Source: Chitinophagaceae bacterium
GTDB lineage: Bacteria > Bacteroidota > Bacteroidia > Chitinophagales > Chitinophagaceae
Reading direction: 5' to 3'
Assembly: GCA_016786965.1 (NCBI GenBank)
Contig: JAEUVL010000886.1
Span: forward strand, 1 to 6,699
DNA: 6,699 bases
The notes beneath the pieces are model-generated. The model was not told the origin of the DNA. It was given only the letters and a program-made list of their open reading frames with translations, and did no database searches. Shown here piece after piece: positions 1 through 6,598 of the stretch; within the stretch, counting starts at the first letter, position 1, and each line of letters begins with the position of its first letter. The translations under genes and the position numbers were made by a program.

Positions 1-363
1 TTGTTCACCTGCACCGGCAGCAATAATCACCGGAGAAACCCCGTCACCGGTTGCCATTACCAATGAACCGCCATTGCCACCTGTTCCAATTACACTGAGA
101 TTGTCTTTGGACAAACCCGCATACGTACCGGTTGATCCGGGAGCATACTTGGTGAATTGTAAAAAACTGAAAGGATTGGCACCGGCCAATAACCTTATTT
201 CTCCAAAACTGCCTGCGGCCGGACTTTCCACCATAACCCGAACATCATTTGAAGGGTCCATCACATGCAGTTTGTTAGTAGGAGTGGTAGTGCCTATGCC
301 AACATTCTGGGCATTCAGATAAATACATGCCAGCAACGCAGGTAGTAGTATGCTTTTTTTCAT
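1..363 (-). CDS. Secreted fibre-like protein, N-terminal part (cut by window edge)
   Basis: An open frame runs from the ATG at 363-361 to the left edge without a stop, giving 121 residues of a longer protein. Residues 1-18 form a Sec signal peptide (MKKS, a hydrophobic core, then LNA before Q19). The mature protein opens with QNVGIGTTTPTNKLHV, a signature that I know from many Bacteroidota secreted proteins annotated as tail-fibre-domain or hypothetical proteins, often with long beta-rich bodies and sometimes a C-terminal S74 chaperone domain. The remaining visible part is rich in Gly, Ser, Thr and Val (for example GTGGNGGS at 93-100), as expected for a beta-helical or fibre fold. LLAC at 10-13 is a poor lipobox and the cysteine is too close to the start, so signal peptidase I cleavage is favoured. 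The gene lies 34 bp downstream of the lipoprotein gene on the same strand and could be co-transcribed. The function is unknown; the C-terminal domain would decide it and lies outside the window. Confidence 0.8.
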   Translation of the reverse strand, partial: MKKSILLPALLACIYLNAQNVGIGTTTPTNKLHVMDPSNDVRVMVESPAAGSFGEIRLLAGANPFSFLQFTKYAPGSTGTYAGLSKDNLSVIGTGGNGGSLVMATGDGVSPVIIAAGAGEQ

Positions 364-397
364 AATTGTGTTGGTTTAATTTCTGTCGGATATATGT

Positions 398-952
398 TTA
401 ATGATTAACGGTATATTTAATTTCATTGAAATCAAAAAACAGCTTCTTGCTTCGCCAGCTCCGGTTCCAGTAGAGTTTTTCAGGAACTGCATTTTCCGGC
501 AATTCAAACCCCAGCACCCAGGCGGTATAATACTCACCGGCAGTCAGGGTTCCGTTCCAGATGGCATTATAATCCCGTATATCATCATTGCCGATACAAC
601 CGCTGTTTTGCGCCATCGCTATCACCGAAGGAAAGGATTCATACTCATTGCCGCTGTTATCGGTAAGAGTGGGCTCACCGGGTATTGCACTTTCCTTCCT
701 GTCAGCCCGTATACAGCGTACCTGAACCTGTAGCAGCACCAGTTTCCTGTTATGCTTTTTTTCAAACAGCGGATCATTAACCGGGTAGCTACAGTTCTTC
801 ATTCCCGCCAGGGAAAATTGAATACCCGAATCTTCTATGACCGGGCCGGTTGCAGAACTCTCCTTTGCGCTTGCCGGATTATTGTTGTCTGAGGCGGCTT
901 TGCACCCAGCCATTATTGCAGGCAATAACCAAACAAACAGGATACTTTTCAT
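398..952 (-). CDS. Small lipoprotein, DUF4352-like
   Basis: This gene encodes a 184-residue predicted lipoprotein. The longest frame starts at 1015, but its first 21 residues do not resemble a signal sequence. The internal ATG at 952-950 gives a clean one: MKSILF, a hydrophobic core, then the lipobox MAGC with lipidation at C17. A Ser/Asn/Ala-rich tether (about 18-40) leads to one domain. That domain has a long hydrophobic strand (KLVLLQVQV, 70-78), then TLTDNSGNEY (95-104), then an IWNGTL...AWVLGFELP block (131-152). This order, with a 'D-x-x-G-x-x-Y' turn and a late 'G-x-x-x-x-x-W-V-x-x-F-x-x-P' strand, resembles the Ig-like DUF4352 family of surface proteins, but I cannot score it. Three further cysteines (C54, C80, C119) could allow a disulfide. 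It is divergent from the sensor kinase gene, separated by 130 bp. It probably sits in the outer or inner membrane facing the periplasm; the role is unknown. Confidence 0.8.
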   Translation of the reverse strand: MKSILFVWLLPAIMAGCKAASDNNNPASAKESSATGPVIEDSGIQFSLAGMKNCSYPVNDPLFEKKHNRKLVLLQVQVRCIRADRKESAIPGEPTLTDNSGNEYESFPSVIAMAQNSGCIGNDDIRDYNAIWNGTLTAGEYYTAWVLGFELPENAVPEKLYWNRSWRSKKLFFDFNEIKYTVNH

Positions 953-1082
953 TTGCCGTACTAAAGTAAATGATACATCACCTGCCGTAGGCAAGCATGA
1001 GCCAATTGCGGACATGGATGAGCAAAAAGCCAGTTCAGCAGCTGCTACGATTTAAATAAATAGCTAATTTCATCTTTCCGTG
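953..1082. other. Divergent intergenic spacer between lipoprotein and sensor kinase genes
   Basis: This 130-bp spacer must hold the promoters for both the lipoprotein (minus strand) and the kinase operon (plus strand). I looked for the Bacteroidota pattern (TTG or TTTG, a spacer of about 17-23 bp, then TAnnTTTG). I found no good match towards the kinase and only a weak one towards the lipoprotein. A short hairpin-capable sequence, TGCC-GTA-GGCA, lies at 983-993, and the 7-mer TGCCGTA occurs at both 954-960 and 983-989. No tandem LytTR-type binding repeats are visible. Confidence 0.5.
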
Positions 1083-2996
1083 ATGAAACGATTGTTTTTA
1101 CCCATACTGATCGGCACGTACTTCCTTACATTTCCTGCAGGGTTAATTGCGCAACCGGTGATACTGGACAGTAATCATGTGCTGCAACAACCTTTCCCTC
1201 TTTATCTGAACAATGCAGGCTTTTTCATGGATGGCCCAGGTAAAATGCCACCAGATGAAGCCGCAAAAAGGTCATTTCATCATTTCTCACACTATTTCTC
1301 TTCTACCGATAAACACCTTCCGCCTGATAAAACATGGTGGGTAAAAGTGGAGATAGATAACCGCCTGGCCCGTGATACCACTGTAATTTTTTATCCCGGC
1401 TTTCAGAATTTTGTAAAAGCCTACCAGGCTACCGGAGGACGCTATACCCTTGTGGGTTTATGCGGTAACATGCTGCCTGCTTCCAGGCTGAGCATTCCTC
1501 ATTTCAGGCAGGCACTGACCCTGCCGGTACGCGGAGCTGCCATCAGTACTTTTTATATCAGCATTAAAAACCTGACTACCTACCAGGTAGATCCTTTCCG
1601 ACCGTACCTGATGAGCCGTACTTCATTGAGCGAGGTGCAGGAAAAACTACTGGATAAAAGCCGTGTGCCTGATCATATTTTCTTTACCGGCATCGGGATG
1701 TTCCTGATCATGATGGTGTATATAGTGATCAAATGGCTGTACCAGAAAGATGCGGCTTATTTGTATTATGCGATCACCATTTTTGCCAGCATTGCTTATT
1801 TTCTGTTTAATTATTTTAAAGAACAAAACAACCAGTACTGGTTTGCCGAATACCCGATGATCAACCACCTGAGCACCGACAGTTTTATTTTCCTGAGCAT
1901 GTTTGCTTACTGGCGCTTTGTACGGAAATTTCTATACGTGGATAAAACAAAAAGTTTTCTGGGCAAATACCTTAAGGCCGGCAGCAATATTATCCTAACC
2001 ACTGGCATAATCAGCCTTGTGTATGCATGGACCTTCCGTGATATTACCGGGCTGATCAAACTGAACTCTACGATAGGAGTGATAATGCTTATTGCAGGTC
2101 TTTATGTATTGTATGCCATCCGGAAAGTGAACCAGCCCTTGCGCAGGTTTATTTATGGAGGCCTTTTGTCGCTTGTTGTCTTTTATTCACTAGGAGCCGC
2201 TTATGAAATGGTGCGGGATACTCCATACGCCTTTCTTCCTTCGCTTGGTAGCGGTACACCGTTACTGATGATTGGTAATATACTTGAAATGCTCTTCTTT
2301 ACCCTTGGGCTTGCCTACCGAAATAAACTGGAAACCCAACAACTGGCAGATATTACTGTACAAAAGGCAGAAGCAGAAATGAAAGCCCTGCGGGCCCAGA
2401 TGAACCCGCATTTTATTTTTAACTGCATGCACACCATTGATGCATATATTTTTAAAGAACAACCTGAAAAAGCATCATCTTTCCTGAACAGGTTTTCAAG
2501 GCTTATTCGCCAGGTGCTTGAAAACAGCCAGTATAAGCTGATCGGGATAGATAAAGAATTGGAATCGCTGGAACTTTATATTAAACTTGAACAGGAACGT
2601 TTCGACCACTCATTCAATTTTCGGATAGATGTACCGAAGGAACTGCTGAACAATCATTATAAAATCCCGCCACTGTTACTGCAGCCCTATGCTGAAAATG
2701 CCATACTGCATGGCCTGCGGCATTTGCCAGCCAATCATTCGGGTGGAGAACTGGTCATTTGCATAGCTGATAAGGGGGATACAATAGTCATCAATATTAC
2801 GGATAACGGTATCGGAAGGACCGCCGCCGGACAGATCAATGAACGAAACGGAAAGCCCTATACAAGTATGGCACAGCAACTCACCAGGCAACGGTTGGAA
2901 ATGATGCCGGGCAATAGCAGTGTTACAGTTGCCGATCTTACAGGATCAGGAAGTACAGGTACAATCGTGAATATTCAAATCCCCAAAATAAAATAA
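1083..2996 (+). CDS. 7TMR-DISM sensor histidine kinase, LytS class
   Basis: This inner-membrane sensor kinase should phosphorylate the LytTR regulator encoded next to it. The frame can open at GTG 1080, but the ATG at 1083 directly after it is the more natural start (637 residues). Residues 1-24 are a signal peptide ending near LIAQ. Residues about 25-185 form an extracytoplasmic domain of the 7TMR-DISM extracellular type; the stretch TWWVKVEIDN, followed by a YPG turn, fits that family. Residues about 199-413 hold roughly seven hydrophobic segments (7TMR-DISM_7TM). A short coiled linker (about 414-437) leads to the His_kinase domain, with QMNPHFIFN holding phospho-acceptor H443. An ATPase domain follows with N-box LLQPYAENAILHG (N539) and G-box DNGIG (574-578). 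All catalytic motifs are intact. The stop lies 3 bp before the regulator start, so they form one operon. The ligand is unknown; 7TMR-DISM domains are usually thought to sense carbohydrates or other small molecules. Confidence 0.95.
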   Translation: MKRLFLPILIGTYFLTFPAGLIAQPVILDSNHVLQQPFPLYLNNAGFFMDGPGKMPPDEAAKRSFHHFSHYFSSTDKHLPPDKTWWVKVEIDNRLARDTTVIFYPGFQNFVKAYQATGGRYTLVGLCGNMLPASRLSIPHFRQALTLPVRGAAISTFYISIKNLTTYQVDPFRPYLMSRTSLSEVQEKLLDKSRVPDHIFFTGIGMFLIMMVYIVIKWLYQKDAAYLYYAITIFASIAYFLFNYFKEQNNQYWFAEYPMINHLSTDSFIFLSMFAYWRFVRKFLYVDKTKSFLGKYLKAGSNIILTTGIISLVYAWTFRDITGLIKLNSTIGVIMLIAGLYVLYAIRKVNQPLRRFIYGGLLSLVVFYSLGAAYEMVRDTPYAFLPSLGSGTPLLMIGNILEMLFFTLGLAYRNKLETQQLADITVQKAEAEMKALRAQMNPHFIFNCMHTIDAYIFKEQPEKASSFLNRFSRLIRQVLENSQYKLIGIDKELESLELYIKLEQERFDHSFNFRIDVPKELLNNHYKIPPLLLQPYAENAILHGLRHLPANHSGGELVICIADKGDTIVINITDNGIGRTAAGQINERNGKPYTSMAQQLTRQRLEMMPGNSSVTVADLTGSGSTGTIVNIQIPKIK

Positions 2997-2999
2997 CCG

Positions 3000-3725
3000 A
3001 TGATAACAGCAATCATAATAGACGATGAGTTTAAGAGTGCTGAAGTGGCTGGTTTAAAACTGAGGAAGTTTTGCCCTCAGGTAAATGTGTTGGAAATATT
3101 TACAGAACCTGGCAAAGCTCTTGCCTGGTTGGAAGTACATACTCCGGATGTTATATTCCTGGATATTGAAATGCCTGGGGTAAACGGGCTGAACATTGCA
3201 GCACGCATTGGCGGCCGGGCTGATGTTGTGTTTGTAACTGCCTATGAAAAATATTCAGTGGAAGCTATCCGGTTAACAGCTTTTGATTATCTGCTGAAAC
3301 CAATAGACGAAAACGACCTGGTAAAATGTATTACCCGGCTGGAGGAGAAACTGGCACACCGCAAGAAAACAGCTACTTCGCGACTGATCAATACCCTGTT
3401 TGATAAAATAGCGGTGCCTTCCCTGGAAGGAGTACATTTTATTAATATTAAGGACATAGTTAGAGTGGAAGCAGAAAGTAACTATTCTGTTTTTCATTTT
3501 GCTGACAAGCGTAAACTGACAGCCAGCAAAACGCTGAAGCAGGTAGAGGAAGCACTGGAAGGATACAGTTTTTTCAGGCCGCACAAATCGTATATCATCA
3601 ACCTGCAATATATCAGCCGCTATGTACGCGGCGAAGGAGGTACCATTATTATGACGGACGGCCATGAAGTGGAAGTAAGCCGTAACAAGAAAAAAGAATT
3701 TCTCGATTTATTTGAAGGCTTATAG
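3000..3725 (+). CDS. LytTR-family response regulator
   Basis: This 241-residue cytoplasmic DNA-binding regulator is the partner of the kinase just upstream. The receiver domain spans about 1-120. It has the acidic pair D8/D9, the phospho-acceptor D55 in VIFLDIEMPG, T81 in FVTAYEKYS and K101 in YLLKPID, so every residue needed for phosphotransfer is present. The LytTR DNA-binding domain spans about 139-238 and shows the family features: an IKDIVRVEAESNYSVFHF strand region, a KTLKQVEEAL helix, an FFRPHKSYIINLQYI segment, and a final HEVEVSRNKKKEF. The length is normal for the family. The ATG at 3000 follows the kinase stop after three bases. The gene ends 3 bp from the convergent HD-PycTM gene. 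No clear LytTR operator is visible in the window, so the targets are unknown; autoregulation or control of the divergent lipoprotein is only a guess. Confidence 0.95.
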   Translation: MITAIIIDDEFKSAEVAGLKLRKFCPQVNVLEIFTEPGKALAWLEVHTPDVIFLDIEMPGVNGLNIAARIGGRADVVFVTAYEKYSVEAIRLTAFDYLLKPIDENDLVKCITRLEEKLAHRKKTATSRLINTLFDKIAVPSLEGVHFINIKDIVRVEAESNYSVFHFADKRKLTASKTLKQVEEALEGYSFFRPHKSYIINLQYISRYVRGEGGTIIMTDGHEVEVSRNKKKEFLDLFEGL

Positions 3726-3728
3726 AAA

Positions 3729-5006
3729 TTACCCGTTTGAGGGTACATATATCTCCGCCTGTTTGGGAATCATTACAGCTATTGCAAAAACGATCATGGC
3801 AATGATGAGACCGAACATGAATATGTTATATGCGTAACGAAGGAGACGGTATTTTTTTGCCAGCACCACCCCCAAAAAATAATTGTCTTTAACAATACTG
3901 GTATACAGGTAGTCTTTATCGGCGAGCATTTCCTGCATGGCCCAATCATACTCTTTTAAACTCATCCGGAAAAAATTACCGAAGAAAAGCAAATTGGTTC
4001 TTTTGCTCTTGATGTCATCTTCGGTGAATCTTCCATGATTTACATTTGGCCGGGTGGCGAGGATAGAGAACACAATTGTTACCACGCATACCAAGATCAG
4101 TGTCACCACCGGTATCAGAAGGTTATGGTTATTCTCCAGCTTGGTGACAAAAGTCGAAAGAATAATACTCAGAATGATGGCATTAACAGAAATAAGTATG
4201 TTGGCTTTTGAGTCGGCCATCTGGCTCAGGTTATTCTGATTTTGTGCCATAATGCGGAAAACAGTAGCGATACCCCGTTCAGACTGTTTCTCCTTTTCCA
4301 GTTTAGCTTTGGCTTTGGCATCAGCAGCTTTCTTTTCTTCCAGCGCAGTTTTATCTTTCTCTTTTTGTTTGTCTTTTTTTTCCGGTTTCATATCTGGATG
4401 GTTTGAGGCTTCTTTTTCTTTCAGGGCAGCGAGGTGCCGGCTTTTAACAGGATTTAATACTTCTTTTCCATAAACAGTGAAGTAGTTATGGTTTTCGAGA
4501 AAACGGATATTGATCCTGCGCCAGTCTTTTTTAGAAAGATCGTGTCCGCCAAATTCAACCAGCTCTTCCCTGAGGAGGCGGTTCTTTTCCTGAAAATTGT
4601 CAGTTCCGAGATGAAACAGATCAGCGTCACATATTATTTTTTCCAACAATGTATCGGGGCTTTGTGGCATCCGGGTGGCATTGATGCAGCCTGTTACCTT
4701 GGTTTTGAGGTCTTCACTGGCAGAGCGGGCAGTCAAAAATTCCATTGCAAGCCTTACGCTTAGCGACTCATGGTCTTTAGCATCACCTCCGGTATAACCG
4801 GTATCATGAAACCAGGCAGAAAGGAGCAAGGCATACCGGTCTTCATCTTCCAATTTATATGAGTCAGCAATTTTTTCACAGGCGGCCACCACCTCTTGTG
4901 TATGTAAAAGTGTATGAAACCTGATACTTTTACTAAGTTTGTTTGATAAGAGGTCTGTTACAAGGGATCTGGCATCTTGTAAAAGCGATATTTGATTGTC
5001 CGCCAT
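3729..5006 (-). CDS. HD phosphohydrolase - Pycsar-effector-like membrane domain fusion (HD-PycTM/DUF5706)
   Basis: This is a 425-residue two-part protein. The frame extends up to 5132, but that extension lies over the divergent lipoprotein gene; ATG 5006 (MADNQISLL) is the sensible start. Residues about 25-190 are an HD-superfamily domain: H35 in FHTLLHTQEVV, H67-D68 in SAWFHDTGY, H79 in KDHES and D127/D129 in ICDADLFHLG supply the expected metal ligands, so it is probably an active nucleotide or nucleotide-signal phosphohydrolase. Residues about 194-244 are a linker very rich in Lys, Glu, Asp and Ala. Residues about 245-413 resemble the Pycsar effector family (PycTM, DUF5706): the MADSKANILISVNAIILSI signature leads into the first membrane helix (266-288), followed by a second (297-317) and a last one (392-413). 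In Pycsar systems such domains disrupt the membrane on binding cCMP or cUMP. No intact cyclase adjoins it here, so defence, signalling or housekeeping roles all remain open. The substrate is unknown. Confidence 0.88.
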   Translation of the reverse strand: MADNQISLLQDARSLVTDLLSNKLSKSIRFHTLLHTQEVVAACEKIADSYKLEDEDRYALLLSAWFHDTGYTGGDAKDHESLSVRLAMEFLTARSASEDLKTKVTGCINATRMPQSPDTLLEKIICDADLFHLGTDNFQEKNRLLREELVEFGGHDLSKKDWRRINIRFLENHNYFTVYGKEVLNPVKSRHLAALKEKEASNHPDMKPEKKDKQKEKDKTALEEKKAADAKAKAKLEKEKQSERGIATVFRIMAQNQNNLSQMADSKANILISVNAIILSIILSTFVTKLENNHNLLIPVVTLILVCVVTIVFSILATRPNVNHGRFTEDDIKSKRTNLLFFGNFFRMSLKEYDWAMQEMLADKDYLYTSIVKDNYFLGVVLAKKYRLLRYAYNIFMFGLIIAMIVFAIAVMIPKQAEIYVPSNG

Positions 5007-5025
5007 GCTATAAAGATAACTTTTG
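4996..5025 (+). promoter_or_regulatory. Candidate promoter for the SdiA-regulated-like lipoprotein gene
   Basis: TTG at 4996-4998, a 19-bp spacer and AACTTTTG at 5018-5025 fit the Bacteroidota -33/-7 pattern (TTG ... TAnnTTTG), with one mismatch in the -7 element. The 24 bp left before the ATG at 5050 would give a short leader. The -33 part lies inside the first codons of the divergent HD-PycTM gene. This is inference from the consensus only. Confidence 0.35.
5011..5018 (-). promoter_or_regulatory. Weak candidate promoter for the HD-PycTM gene
   Basis: On the minus strand TATCTTTA matches the Bacteroidota -7 element TAnnTTTG at five of six fixed positions. A TTTG lies 18 bp upstream (5037-5040). 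Transcription would then begin almost at the ATG (5006), giving a leaderless or near-leaderless mRNA. The region is AT-rich, so a chance match is quite possible. Confidence 0.2.
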
Positions 5026-5049
5026 ATAAATTTAAACAAAATAAGAAGA

Positions 5050-5913
5050 ATGGCTTTTTTAAATTTTACAAGGAAAACAGGATTAATATTCTTACTGGCT
5101 GCGTTTTTCCTTTCAGGCTGCAAGCAGCCCAAGCCAAAAGTTATTAAATCACCTCCTCATTATAATTTTTCAGAGGTTCAAACGATGAAGATAGACTTGA
5201 GGTTGAAAGAAATTTCCGGGTTAGCCTGGGATTCTGAAAGAGATGAGTTCCTGGCACATTATGATGAATCAGGTCAATTGTTCCTGCTGGATAAATCTTC
5301 TTTACAGATAAAGCAGCCGTCACCTTTTAAAGTGGCCGGAAAAGGCGACTTTGAAGATGTGGCCATCTATAATGGCGATGCCTATATGCTGGAAAGCAAT
5401 GGAACTATTTACAAAGTAATCAGGGATAGCGCAGGGGTAAGAGGTGTGGAAGCAGGTAAGCTTGGTATCACCGGAACCAATGATTTTGAAACCATGTATG
5501 CGGATACAGCCCGTAAGGCACTGATTATTATTTGTAAGAATTGTGACATGGATAATAAGCAAAAAGTAAGTGCTTTTGCCTTTTATCCAGATTCAATAGG
5601 GTTCGTAAATGATCCTGTGTATACGATTGATGCAGCGGAAGTACAAAAGCTATCTCCGCATAAAACATCTAAGCTTCAACCATCGGCAGCAGCTATACAT
5701 CCAATATTGAAGAAATTATTCATTGTATCGTCAGCTGCCAATACTCTTGTAATCGCTGATTTAAATGGTAGGGTAGAATCTGTTTTCGAATTAGGAAAGA
5801 AACTGTTTCCCCAACCTGAGGGTATTACTTTTAAGAGCGGGGGAGATATGTATATCTCTAATGAAGCAGTTGCAGGAAAAGCCACCATTCACCGCTTTGT
5901 TTATAAGCCCTGA
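5050..5913 (+). CDS. SdiA-regulated/YjiK-like beta-propeller lipoprotein
   Basis: This gene encodes a 287-residue predicted lipoprotein. A TTG at 5023 opens the same frame, but the ATG at 5050, preceded by the purine run AGAAGA, gives a proper signal sequence: MAFLNFTRKT, a hydrophobic core, and lipobox LSGC with lipidation at C24. The body has the spaced repeats of the SdiA-regulated family, a beta-propeller group related to phytase-like and esterase-like proteins: KEISGLAWD (53-61), KGDFEDVAIYNGDAYMLE (98-115), TNDFETMYAD (143-152), LQPSAAAIHP (209-218) and PQPEGITF (254-261). The recurring acidic residue followed by SG, DV, TM or GI marks successive blades. The length is normal for the family. 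No enzyme activity is established for these proteins as far as I know, and the family name does not imply SdiA control here. It is divergent from the HD-PycTM gene (43 bp) and overlaps the convergent PAP2 gene by 13 bp. Confidence 0.88.
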   Translation: MAFLNFTRKTGLIFLLAAFFLSGCKQPKPKVIKSPPHYNFSEVQTMKIDLRLKEISGLAWDSERDEFLAHYDESGQLFLLDKSSLQIKQPSPFKVAGKGDFEDVAIYNGDAYMLESNGTIYKVIRDSAGVRGVEAGKLGITGTNDFETMYADTARKALIIICKNCDMDNKQKVSAFAFYPDSIGFVNDPVYTIDAAEVQKLSPHKTSKLQPSAAAIHPILKKLFIVSSAANTLVIADLNGRVESVFELGKKLFPQPEGITFKSGGDMYISNEAVAGKATIHRFVYKP

Positions 5914-6575
5914 TCATTTTGAATATCGCTAGTATTACGGAGTTGAATCTTTTCCATCAATGCAATTACCAACATCAGCCATAGGCTGCCGGCACAATAA
6001 CCAGCTATTACATCGCTGGTATAATGTACCCGCAGGTAAATGCGGCTGAAACCAATGACCAGTATGATCAGTAACAGAAAACTATTGACAATATACTGCT
6101 TCCATTTATCAGGTGTATAGTTTACCGTAAGCCACATCAGCAAGCCATAGAAAGCTACACTCATAAAGGCATGCCCACTGGGAAAGCTGAAATTAGTAAT
6201 ACCTTCTACCAGCGGATCAGGTGGCCGGTTTCGCCGGGTAAGATTTTTTAGCAAAGTCATTAATCCAAGGCTGCTGAGGGCCACTGCACCTGTAGTGATG
6301 GCCAGCCACCTTCTTCGTTTGATTATAAAGAAGATGATAAGTGCAACATTGGCCGGAACCAGGAAGCTATGATTTCCATAAAAGGTTATGAATTTCATAC
6401 CCCTGGTGCGGCTTTCCGTAATGTAAGGGGACATTAAAGTGAAGATATCTGCATCAAAACTATCGGCCGAACCGCTAAAGGCGGTAAATGCTGAAAACGC
6501 CAACAATCCCGTTGCTGGTATAAGCAGCAAGGTCTTTCTGTCTTTGATATATAGCGGAATATTTTTTTTTCTCAT
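5901..6575 (-). CDS. PAP2-family membrane phosphatase
   Basis: This is a 224-residue integral membrane phosphatase of the PAP2 (type 2 phosphatidic acid phosphatase) superfamily. All three signature motifs are intact: K110-x6-R117-P118 (in KNLTRRNRP), P132-S-G-H135 (in SFPSGHAF), and S177-R178-x5-H184-x3-D188 (in SRIYLRVHYTSD). H184 should be the nucleophile and H135 the general acid. Hydrophobic segments lie near 15-33, 70-85, 91-108, 136-151, 163-176 and 188-207, fitting the usual six-helix topology with the active site at the outer face. Likely substrates are lipid phosphates such as undecaprenyl diphosphate or phosphatidic or phosphatidylglycerol phosphates; motifs alone cannot separate these. 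The gene starts 23 bp after the stop of an upstream partial gene on the same strand, so the two are probably co-transcribed. Its final codons overlap the convergent lipoprotein gene. Confidence 0.93.
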   Translation of the reverse strand: MRKKNIPLYIKDRKTLLLIPATGLLAFSAFTAFSGSADSFDADIFTLMSPYITESRTRGMKFITFYGNHSFLVPANVALIIFFIIKRRRWLAITTGAVALSSLGLMTLLKNLTRRNRPPDPLVEGITNFSFPSGHAFMSVAFYGLLMWLTVNYTPDKWKQYIVNSFLLLIILVIGFSRIYLRVHYTSDVIAGYCAGSLWLMLVIALMEKIQLRNTSDIQNDQGL

Positions 6576-6598
6576 AGCACACAGGAAGGAAAGTTAGG

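Noticed and set aside
74..322. Plus-strand open frame of 82 codons
   Set aside because: It lies wholly antisense to the fibre-like gene, which has a signal peptide and a family motif. The plus-strand translation has no recognisable features.
983..993. Short inverted repeat TGCC-GTA-GGCA in the divergent spacer, with TGCCGTA repeated at 954-960
   Set aside because: A 4-bp stem and a 7-mer repeat are too short to separate from chance in 130 bp, so neither is called as an operator or terminator.
961..994. Possible minus-strand promoter for the lipoprotein (TACTTTAG with a TTG 23 bp upstream)
   Set aside because: The -7 element has a mismatch, the spacing is at the upper limit, and transcription would start only a few bases before the ATG. 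This is too weak to list.
1030..1038. CCAGTTCAG as a LytTR binding half-site
   Set aside because: It matches the general LytTR-type consensus with one mismatch, but no second copy lies at the expected spacing, and these regulators normally bind direct repeats.
3273..3665. Minus-strand open frame of 130 codons
   Set aside because: It is antisense to the well-supported response regulator and its translation has no domain features.
5007..5132. N-terminal extension of the HD-PycTM protein with a hydrophobic stretch
   Set aside because: It overlaps the signal-peptide region of the divergent lipoprotein gene on the other strand. The hydrophobic look comes from AT-rich antisense codons, and the ATG at 5006 leads directly into the HD domain.
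6562..6570. Run of nine T (nine A in the coding strand) near the PAP2 start as a phase-variation tract
   Set aside because: The run simply encodes Lys-Lys-Asn codons at a basic N-terminus, and the frame is intact. A tract of this length in an AT-rich stretch is not enough to claim slippage control.
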